15,626 nt of DNA from Actinobacteria bacterium UBA3120 (GTDB taxonomy: Bacteria; Actinomycetota; Actinomycetes; S36-B12), in the NCBI GenBank assembly GCA_002365735.1, contig DEZY01000187.1:1-15626 (forward strand), read 5' to 3'. Below, one piece after another: positions 1-8,700 of the stretch. Both the position numbers and the translations under genes were made by a program. Positions within the stretch are counted from its first letter, which is position 1. Each line of letters opens with the position of its first letter. The notes under the pieces are model-generated. The model did no database searches. It was given only the letters and a program-made list of their open reading frames with translations, and was not told the origin of the DNA.

Positions 1-1
1 C

Positions 2-514
2 CCGCCTGTGCCAGCCCCGCCCAAGAAGCCGGCAAAGCCAGCCGCAGAGGAACCAGTCGAGGACACTCCTAAGCCGGTAGCAACCCAAGCCCTGGTCCCT
101 AATCTGGGGAACACCACTGTTGCTTCATTTATATCAATGTGGCCGGCAGTCATGGACGCGTTGCTGAAGTATTCACGTGTGGCCTGGATGGGGTTCACAG
201 AGTCAACGCCGTTGTCTTTTGAGAACGGTGTACTTGCAGTGGGAGTTATGGACTCAGGCCGATACAACAACGTGAAATCTGGCGGACACGACGAGCGCTT
301 ACGCCAGGCAATCTTTGATGTGCTGGAAATCGATACGAAGATTGATGTCGTTTTGGGGGCAAAAGGTGTCGTTGGTGGCGCTACCGTTCCTCCCGTGCCG
401 GAGGAAGAGGACGCCCCCAGCATGGATGATTCCGCATCAAGTGAAGTAACGGGTGCGGACCTGATTTCTAAGGAACTTGGCGGAGTCTCCATCGGTGAGA
501 TCGAGAACGGTTAA
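2..514 (+). CDS. dnaX: DNA polymerase III subunit gamma/tau, C-terminal part (5' truncated)
   Basis: This is the C-terminal 170 residues of the clamp-loader subunit that holds the replicative polymerase and loads the sliding clamp. The frame is open to the window edge, so the AAA+ ATPase domain lies outside. What is visible is a Pro/Lys/Ala-rich linker, then a folded region with the pattern 'F...WP.V...L...SRVAWM' and 'L.....D.GR...V...GHDE.LR.AI', and an acidic Pro/Glu linker. It closes with 'ADLISKELGGVSIGEIE', a typical DnaX ending. Identification rests on this C-terminal pattern together with recR 6 nt downstream, the usual partner. The N-terminal boundary cannot be judged from here. In many bacteria ybaB/ebfC sits between dnaX and recR, but no such gene is present here. 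Confidence 0.85.
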   Translation, partial: PPVPAPPKKPAKPAAEEPVEDTPKPVATQALVPNLGNTTVASFISMWPAVMDALLKYSRVAWMGFTESTPLSFENGVLAVGVMDSGRYNNVKSGGHDERLRQAIFDVLEIDTKIDVVLGAKGVVGGATVPPVPEEEDAPSMDDSASSEVTGADLISKELGGVSIGEIENG

Positions 515-520
515 TACTTA

Positions 521-1120
521 ATGTATGAAGGAATCGTTCAAGACCTGATTGACGAACTAGGGCGCCTGCCCGGTGTTGGTCCCAAAAGCGCACAGCGCAT
601 TGCGTTTCACATCCTCGGCGAGGACGTGGAGGACGTAAAACGACTAGCTGAAGTACTCCTTGAGGTAAAAGAAAAAGTGCAGTTCTGTGAGACTTGCGGG
701 AATGTTGCCCAGAATCCGCAGTGTCGAATTTGTCTTGACCCTAAACGCGATCCGAGTGTGCTCTGCGTCGTGGAGGAACCCAAAGATGTTGTAGCAATTG
801 AGAAGACCCGAGAGTTCCGTGGCGGGTACCACATTCTGGGTGGCTCAATTAATCCAATTGATGGAGTTGGCCCGGATGATCTGCGAATCCGCGAGCTCAT
901 GCTGCGCCTAGCCGATGGCAGCGTCACCGAGGTGATCCTGGCCACGGACCCCAACCTTGAGGGCGAAGCCACGGCGACCTATCTTTCACGTCTGTTGGTT
1001 CCCTTGGGTTTAACCGTCTCGCGGCTGGCCAGTGGACTACCTGTTGGCGGGGATCTGGAATATGCCGATGAAATAACTTTGGGCCGCGCATTCGCTGGGC
1101 GGCGCCAAGTCGGGTCTTAG
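521..1120 (+). CDS. recR: Recombination mediator protein RecR
   Basis: RecR works with RecF and RecO to load RecA onto SSB-coated single-stranded DNA at gaps. The protein has 199 aa, the usual family length. A helix-hairpin-helix lies at about residues 11-25 ([17 protein letters not shown]). The C4 zinc finger uses Cys56, Cys59, Cys68 and Cys71. A Toprim domain follows from about 79 to 175, with the acidic residues Glu85-Glu86 and the '[11 protein letters not shown]' motif at 141-151. The C-terminus '[14 protein letters not shown]' is a family hallmark. The gene follows dnaX after 6 nt and is probably co-transcribed. No strong Shine-Dalgarno sequence is visible, only a weak GAGAACGG, so coupling to dnaX translation is plausible. 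Its TAG stop overlaps the TAA stop of the opposing ABC permease gene. Confidence 0.97.
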   Translation: MYEGIVQDLIDELGRLPGVGPKSAQRIAFHILGEDVEDVKRLAEVLLEVKEKVQFCETCGNVAQNPQCRICLDPKRDPSVLCVVEEPKDVVAIEKTREFRGGYHILGGSINPIDGVGPDDLRIRELMLRLADGSVTEVILATDPNLEGEATATYLSRLLVPLGLTVSRLASGLPVGGDLEYADEITLGRAFAGRRQVGS

Positions 1121-1929
1121 TTTTCGCCCCGTGGGGTCCAGCGGAAAAATAGTGTGGCAAGGAAAGCCCCGAGAACAATCCACACGACCAGAACGATTGC
1201 GGTCATGCCGAGCTCCCATGAACCGTTGACTTCCATGGCCGCGGCGGACTCGGGGAGAAATACACTGCGCATTCCTTGGGCGAGCCACTTCAGGGGAAAT
1301 AATGATGCGAAGCTCTGCATCCACTGTGGGAGGTCAGTGAACACAAAAAACACACCTGATGTGAATTGCAATACGAGCACTACGGGGGAAACCAATGCGG
1401 CCGCACCACGCCCTTGCTTGGGCACGACGGAGTATGCAATTCCGAGTAGGGTAAATGCGATCAGGCCAAGGATGCTGATCCAGATAAAGGTGAAGATCGC
1501 GAATGACGTTGTAGGAATGTCGATATCAAAAAAGAGAACGCCAACGGCGATCAAGATGGTGACTTGTGCAATGTAGGCCACAAAAACCATGCCAATTTTC
1601 CCGATAAAGAACGCAGCCGGTGGCATAGGTGTTCCTTGGAGACGTTTGAGGGTTCCGTCCTCGCGTTCCATGGGGATCGATATGGCTAGATTCTGAAAGG
1701 ATGTGTAGAGGATCCCGGAGGCGATCATCCCGGCAACGAAGTATTGCGAAAAAGTAATGCCGGAATCACCCAGATCCTGTCCACCAAATACTGAACCAAA
1801 AATTACCAGAAGGATCATGGGCAGTAGGAAATTGAATACAGCGGATTCCCGGTCTCTAAAGAATTGTTTGAGCTCGATTCCCACCCGGCCCATGCCCATC
1901 CCAACAGCGCCTAGGCGAATAAAGTTCAT
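1117..1929 (-). CDS. ABC-2 type transporter permease (DrrB-like)
   Basis: This is an inner-membrane permease subunit of an ABC exporter, 270 aa, with about six hydrophobic segments (roughly 33-50, 64-82, 109-133, 141-165, 174-196 and 240-262). It carries the ABC-2 family signature '[14 protein letters not shown]' near 88-101, as found in drug and polyketide exporters of the DrrB class. Its ATG overlaps the TGA of the upstream ATPase gene (ATGA arrangement), so the two subunits are translationally coupled. The substrate cannot be told from sequence: DrrAB-type systems export drugs, lipids or glycolipids, and several actinobacterial members are uncharacterised. The 3' end overlaps the end of recR by 4 bp in convergent orientation, leaving no room for a separate terminator. 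Confidence 0.92.
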   Translation of the reverse strand: MNFIRLGAVGMGMGRVGIELKQFFRDRESAVFNFLLPMILLVIFGSVFGGQDLGDSGITFSQYFVAGMIASGILYTSFQNLAISIPMEREDGTLKRLQGTPMPPAAFFIGKIGMVFVAYIAQVTILIAVGVLFFDIDIPTTSFAIFTFIWISILGLIAFTLLGIAYSVVPKQGRGAAALVSPVVLVLQFTSGVFFVFTDLPQWMQSFASLFPLKWLAQGMRSVFLPESAAAMEVNGSWELGMTAIVLVVWIVLGAFLATLFFRWTPRGEN

Positions 1930-2858
1930 AAGTGCTCACCAGCATGGATGTCTCGGTCTTGGGCGATCAACTCAAGGTAGGCGTCCTCCAATGATGCACG
2001 GCGAACGCGAAGATGCGGTATCTCCCCATCAAATTTGCTGGCGAGGGCAGCCACAAATGCTGTTGGCTCGGTAGTGGACTCGCTCATTTCACGCTTACCT
2101 TCGGACCACGTCACGATCGCGTCACCCCGATGACCGATTGAGTCCGGCGTTCCGTGTGCCACTATCTGGCCGCGGGCGATTACGGCGACTCGGTCGGCCA
2201 AGTATTGAGCCTCATCCAGATAGTGCGTTGTGAGCAGGATCGTGGTGCCTTCGGATTTGAGCCGATCAATGAGTACCCAGAACTCTCGCCGCGCCTCTGG
2301 ATCGAAGCCGGTGGTGGGTTCATCCAGGAACAACACTTCAGGGTTACCGATTATTCCCAGGGCAACATCGAGTCTGCGCCGTTGCCCACCGCTGAGTTTG
2401 CCGTTGCGTGCGCCGGCCTTCTCGGTCAATCCGACAGCGGCAATTACCTGCTCGGGATCGGCCGGATTGGGGTAGTAACGGGCGAAGTGGGTGATCGTTT
2501 CGCTCACCGTGAGGTCTGCGAGGTCACTTGCATTTTGTAGGACGATTCCCAGTTTCGAACGCCAAGCGCCGGTTGGCTTGCTGGGGTCGACACCGAGTAC
2601 TTCGACTTCACCGCTGTCGCGGGTGCGGTACCCCTCAAGGATTTCGGTAAGTGTGGTTTTGCCGGCGCCATTGGGGCCAAGGAGGGCGAGGCACTCGCCA
2701 GCATCGACGTGCACGCAAACACCTGCGAGAGCGGTGAATTCCCCATAGTTCTTCGTCACCTGGTCTGCGTCGATTACGTGTGGCCCGCCCATTTGCTCCC
2801 TGATCGTAAGAACCTCGGGTCTGTTGAGGTCTCCGGTGGATTGGTGCTCATCGGGCAC
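1926..2858 (-). CDS. ABC transporter ATP-binding protein (DrrA-like)
   Basis: This is the cytoplasmic ATPase that powers the permease encoded just downstream. It has 310 aa from a GTG start. It carries Walker A GPNGAGKTT (61-69), Q-loop Gln108, signature LSGGQ (155-159), Walker B with Asp179-Glu180 and H-loop His202. These are followed by about 80 residues of C-terminal accessory domain ending in 'RRASLEDAYLELI', usual for DrrA-type exporters. The start is uncertain. The ABC fold begins only near residue 28, and an internal ATG (Met23, codon at 2792-2790) has a GGGAG 3 nt before it, slightly too close. The GTG at 2858 leaves only 28 bp to the divergent lysC start. A TAGTCT -10-like hexamer (2875-2870) lies 11 nt before the GTG. 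Confidence 0.93.
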   Translation of the reverse strand: MPDEHQSTGDLNRPEVLTIREQMGGPHVIDADQVTKNYGEFTALAGVCVHVDAGECLALLGPNGAGKTTLTEILEGYRTRDSGEVEVLGVDPSKPTGAWRSKLGIVLQNASDLADLTVSETITHFARYYPNPADPEQVIAAVGLTEKAGARNGKLSGGQRRRLDVALGIIGNPEVLFLDEPTTGFDPEARREFWVLIDRLKSEGTTILLTTHYLDEAQYLADRVAVIARGQIVAHGTPDSIGHRGDAIVTWSEGKREMSESTTEPTAFVAALASKFDGEIPHLRVRRASLEDAYLELIAQDRDIHAGEHL

Positions 2859-2873
2859 GATACCCGGTCAGAC

Positions 2874-2886
2874 TAAACTTTAGGCT

Positions 2887-2889
<3 letters not shown>
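2874..2889 (+). promoter_or_regulatory. Likely leaderless promoter of lysC
   Basis: A TAAACT -10 hexamer (2874-2879) ends 7 nt before the GTG start at 2887, which puts the expected transcription start at or next to the start codon. No Shine-Dalgarno sequence precedes the GTG. I see no convincing -35 hexamer. The whole divergent gap to the ABC gene is 28 bp, so both promoters must overlap here. Confidence 0.5.
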
Positions 2890-5209
<2,320 letters not shown>

Positions 5210-5212
5210 CGA

Positions 5213-5635
5213 TTAGCAACATTCCTCGGCGAGAATTCGATCCATGCCGTCGGAGTTGTCGTCGGTAATCGTGTAGAACTCCCAAGGCGTTCCTGAGGGA
5301 TCGTGGACCCATACCTTGTCTTGCTTGGCATGGCAGCATTGAACATCTATCTGCTCCGCAACAGCGAGCCCTTCGGTGTGCAGGTGGGCAATCATTTCGA
5401 CAACTTCTGAGGTGCTGGGCACTTCCACTCCAAGGTGGTTTAGGGCGCCGTGCGGCCCGGTTCCTCGCTCAGAGTCTGTTGTTTCAATCAGGACTAGCTT
5501 TAATGGTGGATTGTCAATTTGGAAGTTTGCGTACCCGGGACGGATCTTGTGTGGCTCCGCCTTAAACATCTGGGAATAGAAATCGATGGACTCAGCCAAG
5601 TGTGCGACATTGAGGGCTAACTGAACTTTGGACAT
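5213..5635 (-). CDS. cadI: ArsI/CadI family VOC protein (organoarsenical lyase or cadmium-induced protein)
   Basis: A 140-aa vicinal-oxygen-chelate (glyoxalase-fold) protein. Proteins of this branch are either ArsI, an Fe(II)-dependent dioxygenase that cleaves the C-As bond of trivalent methyl- or aromatic arsenicals, or the cadmium-induced CadI of mycobacteria. Visible marks are the VOC start 'VQLALNVAHLAESIDFYSQMF', a 'NHLGVEV' segment with His67, the vicinal pair Cys100-Cys101 in 'DVQCCHAKQDKVWV', and 'HDPSGTPWEFYT' with Glu119. A second Cys pair closes the chain (139-140). Gln5, His67 and Glu119 sit where the fold's metal ligands are expected (inference). An AAAGG ribosome site lies about 8 nt before the ATG. 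The gene is divergent from arsR and shares its two-operator control region, so it is probably derepressed by As(III) or Cd(II). The true substrate is undecided. Confidence 0.88.
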   Translation of the reverse strand: MSKVQLALNVAHLAESIDFYSQMFKAEPHKIRPGYANFQIDNPPLKLVLIETTDSERGTGPHGALNHLGVEVPSTSEVVEMIAHLHTEGLAVAEQIDVQCCHAKQDKVWVHDPSGTPWEFYTITDDNSDGMDRILAEECC

Positions 5636-5650
5636 AATTAACGCCTTTCG

Positions 5651-5674
5651 ATATATTGATATTTATCAATATAT
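5651..5674. promoter_or_regulatory. ArsR operator 1 (24-bp palindrome)
   Basis: A perfect inverted repeat with 11-bp arms around a 2-bp centre (core TTGAT-ATTT-ATCAA), in the arsR-cadI intergenic region. It has the TTGA-N6-TCAA form of ArsR/SmtB-family operators. It overlaps the -35 box of the arsR promoter and covers the expected transcription start of cadI. Confidence 0.8.
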
Positions 5675-5684
5675 AAATTATAGT
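5656..5684 (+). promoter_or_regulatory. arsR promoter
   Basis: TTGATA (5656-5661) and TATAGT (5679-5684) are separated by 17 bp, each one base from the sigma-70-type consensus. The expected start is near 5691, inside operator 2, leaving a leader of about 35 nt before the arsR GTG. The -35 box lies within operator 1. Confidence 0.7.
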
Positions 5685-5703
5685 ACATATTGAAATTTGT
5701 CAA
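5677..5703 (-). promoter_or_regulatory. cadI promoter
   Basis: On the minus strand a consensus TTGACA (5703-5698) is followed after 15 bp by a consensus TATAAT (5682-5677). The spacer is short, and using TATTGA (5706-5701) as -35 instead would give 18 bp. The -35 lies in operator 2 and the expected start near 5670 lies in operator 1. The -10 box overlaps that of the arsR promoter on the other strand. Confidence 0.65.
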
Positions 5704-5709
5704 TATATG
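5684..5709. promoter_or_regulatory. ArsR operator 2 (imperfect palindrome)
   Basis: A second TTGA-N6-TCAA site with 7-bp perfect arms (ATATTGA / TCAATAT), its centre 34 bp from that of operator 1. It covers the -35 box of cadI and the expected start point of arsR. Confidence 0.75.
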
Positions 5710-5726
5710 ACTGGAACAGGAAATGA

Positions 5727-6086
5727 GTGCACGTGACTAAAAGCCAAGCAAAAGAATTACGTCGAGAGTTGCAGGAAGTCAGTGACTGCTGCTCACAAGG
5801 GTTGCGCTCTCCAATTGGGAAGTCGGAAGCGGACTTATTGGCTCCGATCTTGAAAGCCGTAGCGCATCCGGCCAGGCTGCAACTCCTGTCAATAATTGCC
5901 CTCAATGGGCAAGCGTGTGCCTGTGACCTCACGGCGCCAGTCGGCCTAAGCCAACCGACCGTGAGTCATCATTTGAAAATTCTGACCGAAGCCGAGCTGA
6001 TCCACAGAGAGCAACGAGGTCAATGGGCGTGGTTTCACATCAATAAGAAAAGAATGAAAGACATCAGCGCACTATTCGCTGTGTGA
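5727..6086 (+). CDS. arsR: ArsR/SmtB-family metalloregulatory repressor
   Basis: A 119-aa winged-helix repressor that is expected to leave DNA on binding As(III) or a related soft metal. The recognition helix region is '[15 protein letters not shown]' (72-86). Candidate metal thiolates are the N-terminal pair Cys21-Cys22 and Cys64-Cys66 in 'GQACACDLT'. The N-terminal pair plus one later cysteine resembles the C. glutamicum ArsR site (Cys15, Cys16, Cys55). The CxCDL pattern resembles the enteric ArsR site. The start is GTG 5727 with AGGAAA a few nt upstream, and a second in-frame GTG at 5733 is possible. It is divergent from cadI with two palindromic operators between them, so autoregulation is likely. 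No transporter or arsenate reductase lies next to it. It ends 13 nt from the 3' end of a convergent tRNA gene. Confidence 0.92.
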   Translation: MHVTKSQAKELRRELQEVSDCCSQGLRSPIGKSEADLLAPILKAVAHPARLQLLSIIALNGQACACDLTAPVGLSQPTVSHHLKILTEAELIHREQRGQWAWFHINKKRMKDISALFAV

Positions 6087-6099
6087 AAGGTGCAACTTG

Positions 6100-6173
<74 letters not shown>

Positions 6174-6401
6174 TGGCAATTCCGCAAAGTCTAGCCCGCA
6201 AGGCCCATCAGGCGTGGGTTCGCTTCGAGAGTTGAGCACAAAAAGTTTGTCTCGTCAGTGATTGCAGGCCGCTACCGAGTCGGTGGGAGCGACCGGGCGC
6301 CCCCTATGAAAATCCAGTGAAGGGCGAGAAAACCCACTAGTCGGTGGATAATTCAGCTACTTTTGGTTGCCTGCTTGGTCACTTCGTCATTACAATGAAA
6401 C
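6174..6401. other. Intergenic region between tRNA-Pro and the secreted propeller gene
   Basis: This 228-bp stretch has no convincing ORF. It must hold the tRNA promoter on the left (minus strand) and the promoter of the 6402 gene on the right. A 9-bp direct repeat AGTCGGTGG occurs at 6278-6286 and 6339-6347, the first copy within a small hairpin (ACCG-AGT-CGGT). An 8-bp stem with one bulged base spans 6234-6253. I recognise no riboswitch class in it. Confidence 0.4.
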
Positions 6402-6404
6402 ATG
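6367..6404 (+). promoter_or_regulatory. Promoter of the 6402 gene, probably leaderless
   Basis: TTGCCT (6367-6372) and TACAAT (6391-6396) are spaced 18 bp apart. Only 5 nt separate the -10 box from the ATG, and no Shine-Dalgarno sequence is present, so the transcript should begin at or beside the start codon. Confidence 0.6.
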
Positions 6405-7505
6405 GTCGTTTTTAGGGCTATAGCCATAGTGGCGGTCTTGGCGCTTGTGAGCGCGTCCGTTTCACTTCCTGGCGCAGCGGCGTCGAGCACTCGAACTCCG
6501 ACGAAGGTGAGCCCGCCCGCTCAGCAATACGTAATGGCATTTCATGGCTGCAAGCCGGGCGCCGGGGATTGCAACAATCCTTCAAGTCACGAAGTCTATT
6601 TAGCGCAGAGCAATGACGGTGCATCATGGAGTTTGCTTCCAGGATGGGAGCCGCGAGATGGCTCAGTCCCAGACGTATTTAGGCGCGGAGACACGCTTTA
6701 TGTGATTTCAACCGGCGGGGTGAGCCGACTGAATATGCAAACAGGGGACGTAACTCACGAAAAAGTCACAATAGAAGGTGGAGAAAATTACGTCGACCCC
6801 TCCCTGGCCCAATTACCGGATGGGCGGCTGGTGATGTTCTACCTTCCCGGAATCATGGGGCAGGATCCAGCTTCATGCGCCCCCGGAGAGGGATCGTGTA
6901 CCAGGCAAATCAAGTCGGCGGTTGAAGTCCCGGGAAGCAACGGAACGGTGTTTCGCGCAGATTCTGGAGCGAGGGTTACCGAGACGATTACGGGAGGGAC
7001 TTTCAGCGATCCGGATATTTTCTTTAATGGGTCGGAGTGGGTTTTATATGTGTCGCGCGGGCCGTCCATAAATGCCTACACATCAGCGGACCTGCAAGGC
7101 ACCTTTAGTTACCGTGGACCCGTCTCGCAAAGCCAAGGCGGGGTCGGTTCAGGCATACAGGCGTCCCCTGGAGTTGTGCAGACTTTTGCTCATGCATCAA
7201 CGCGCGATTCCACCGTGATTGTGCGTGGGGAATCTGCAACCGGCACAACGCCGATCGCCACCTTTGCAACTGTCATCACAGGTCCATCCATTGGACTGGG
7301 AAATTATGTGGCTAGCCCCGGAGTCGCCTTGAATAGTCCAGGCATCACCTGTGAGCTTTGTAATGCTTCTTCGTCAGCGCAGACAAGTACGGTCGTCAAA
7401 AAGCGGGTCAAATGTGTTAAAGGTAATAAGACTAAATTCGTAAAAGGAGTCAAGCCTAAATGCCCGAAGGGATTCAATAAGGTGGGCAGGACGGTGAAAT
7501 TATGA
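6402..7505 (+). CDS. Secreted beta-propeller-like protein with Lys/Cys-rich C-terminal tail, function unknown
   Basis: A 367-aa exported protein. Residues 1-28 form a signal peptide (hydrophobic run ending in 'PGAAA'). The body has repeated blade-like strands such as 'VDPSLAQLPDGRLVMFY' (131-147) and 'SDPDIFFNGSEWVLYVSRG' (202-220). In arrangement these resemble the five-bladed propellers of GH43/GH32-type glycosidases, with no assured catalytic triad. Cysteines occur as Cys50/Cys57, Cys159/Cys166 and Cys317/Cys320, suggesting disulfides outside the cell. The last 37 residues (331-367) are a basic tail with Cys338 and Cys354 (VKCVKGNKTK, then VKPKCPKGFNKV). I associate this motif with secreted proteins of freshwater actinobacteria, from memory only. 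It converges on another propeller-like gene that shares the blade motif. The enzymatic or binding role is unknown. Confidence 0.75.
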   Translation: MVVFRAIAIVAVLALVSASVSLPGAAASSTRTPTKVSPPAQQYVMAFHGCKPGAGDCNNPSSHEVYLAQSNDGASWSLLPGWEPRDGSVPDVFRRGDTLYVISTGGVSRLNMQTGDVTHEKVTIEGGENYVDPSLAQLPDGRLVMFYLPGIMGQDPASCAPGEGSCTRQIKSAVEVPGSNGTVFRADSGARVTETITGGTFSDPDIFFNGSEWVLYVSRGPSINAYTSADLQGTFSYRGPVSQSQGGVGSGIQASPGVVQTFAHASTRDSTVIVRGESATGTTPIATFATVITGPSIGLGNYVASPGVALNSPGITCELCNASSSAQTSTVVKKRVKCVKGNKTKFVKGVKPKCPKGFNKVGRTVKL

Positions 7506-7558
7506 CAACTTCAAATTTTTACGCAAAACCAGAGGCTTCATGTGGCACTTCAAGGTAG

Positions 7559-8623
7559 CTATTTTCTTGGAACGACCGGACGGGTCGACTTTGCGGCTTT
7601 GATACCGAACTCACCGCCACCAAGGTCAGCGCCGTAATACATGATCCATGATTTCTTGTTCAGCCGGACGATATCAGGATCCCCGCCCCCCTGGATTACT
7701 GACTTCTCACCCGTGAAGGAAATACCGTTCCTGCTGGTCGATACCAGGATTCCGTAAAAGCTACCTCGGTCACCTGCGTAGTACAACGCGATTCTTCCAC
7801 GGTCTATCACCGCGAAGGGATGTGAGCCACCGTTACCTAACGGTCCACTTCCTTGAGTTATGACCGGACCCATCTCCCACGTCAGCATGTCTGAACTTGT
7901 TGCAGTTCGCATCACTCGAGGTGCCCGCTCTCCCGGTTTCTCGAGATTGGAGAAATAAGCTCGCCACTTACCCTTGTGACGGATCAAGGTGATGCCACCG
8001 GGCTCAAAGCCGGCCTGCTCAGTTGTGATAACGGGACCTTCAACGGTGAAAGTAGCGCCATTGTCGGTGGAGATGGCGGCGTTGATGCTGCCACTCGCAA
8101 GATAAAACAACCGCATGCGCTCGCCTCCAAGTGAGATCACGCGCGGCTGCCCAGCAGCAATGCCAGATAGCGGAGGTCGTAGGTCGGCCACGAAGGATCG
8201 GCCCGTCCGTGAAGTGGACGTGGCGCTAAGTGTGCCGGGAAGGGTGTCCGTCGAGTTAACGAAAGCAAATAACTTGATCCGACCATTGGGTAAGCGCACC
8301 GCGGACGCGTCCGCGACCTGCTTCGCGGTTGATCCGAATGTTGAGTCGCTAAGTACCGTACCCACGGTCCGGAAATTATTCGCTTTCTTCACGGTGCTAA
8401 CCGAAGCGGCGGGTTGCTGAGTTCCTGGAGCTTCGGGTTGGGGCATTGGACCGTCTAGTACCCACTTGGACTGACGACAGGTCATTGACGTACCGCTGAA
8501 CGCCGCAACGGATCCGTCAGGCGAACAGGAGTCGCCAGGATTTTGCGCTGCCATTACCGGCGACATCGTCATCTGCGCTAGAACCAGACTCGTCGCGACC
8601 ACAATTTTCGAAAGTGGGTGCAT
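7559..8623 (-). CDS. Secreted five-bladed beta-propeller-like protein, function unknown
   Basis: A 354-aa exported protein with a signal peptide (1-26, cleavage near VMAA-Q). Next comes a small two-cysteine module (Cys33 and Cys49, GDSCSPDG...FSGTSMTCRQSKWV) and a Pro/Gln-rich linker (about 57-75). Five repeats then follow at about 104-148, 158-199, 207-255, 267-310 and 314-347. Each has a 'D/E-P..., G...LFY, S.DNG.TF..' type pattern, for example 'GQPRVISLGGERMRLFYLASG' split by one blade turn and 'GDPDIVRLNKKSWIMYYGAD'. The number and form of the repeats fit a five-bladed glycosidase-like propeller (GH32/43/DUF-type). I cannot assign catalytic acids, so sugar binding or cleavage is only a guess. 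The neighbouring 6402 gene looks distantly related. The ATG is preceded by TAACTT 6 nt upstream, suggesting a leaderless transcript. Confidence 0.75.
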   Translation of the reverse strand: MHPLSKIVVATSLVLAQMTMSPVMAAQNPGDSCSPDGSVAAFSGTSMTCRQSKWVLDGPMPQPEAPGTQQPAASVSTVKKANNFRTVGTVLSDSTFGSTAKQVADASAVRLPNGRIKLFAFVNSTDTLPGTLSATSTSRTGRSFVADLRPPLSGIAAGQPRVISLGGERMRLFYLASGSINAAISTDNGATFTVEGPVITTEQAGFEPGGITLIRHKGKWRAYFSNLEKPGERAPRVMRTATSSDMLTWEMGPVITQGSGPLGNGGSHPFAVIDRGRIALYYAGDRGSFYGILVSTSRNGISFTGEKSVIQGGGDPDIVRLNKKSWIMYYGADLGGGEFGIKAAKSTRPVVPRK

Positions 8624-8635
8624 GACTAGAAGTTA
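8621..8635 (-). promoter_or_regulatory. Likely leaderless promoter of the 8623 gene
   Basis: On the minus strand TAACTT (8635-8630) ends 6 nt before the ATG (8623-8621). No Shine-Dalgarno sequence is seen, and no clear -35. A 12-bp palindrome lies where the -35 region would be. Confidence 0.4.
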
Positions 8636-8657
8636 GCACCACGACCGGTGAAATACC

Positions 8658-8669
8658 ACCTAATTAGGT
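8658..8669. promoter_or_regulatory. 12-bp perfect palindrome, candidate operator
   Basis: ACCTAATTAGGT is a perfect inverted repeat in the 77-bp gap between the phosphoesterase gene and the propeller gene. It sits about 35-46 bp upstream of the propeller start codon, overlapping the expected -35 position. The regulator is unknown, and 12-bp palindromes also arise by chance. Confidence 0.3.
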
Positions 8670-8700
8670 TCTCGGGGCACTGGGCTGGAATTTGGTGTAC

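Noticed and set aside
607..972. Minus-strand open frame opposite recR
   Set aside because: Low-complexity Ser/Arg-rich translation with no domain, wholly inside recR, which is strongly identified. A codon-bias shadow.
6174..6401. Possible riboswitch or attachment-site remnant next to tRNA-Pro
   Set aside because: No conserved riboswitch core is recognisable, there is no second copy of the tRNA 3' end, and there is no integrase in the window.
7506..7558. Bidirectional terminator between the two convergent propeller genes
   Set aside because: A short T run and an ACTTCAA direct repeat are present, but I find no stable inverted repeat.
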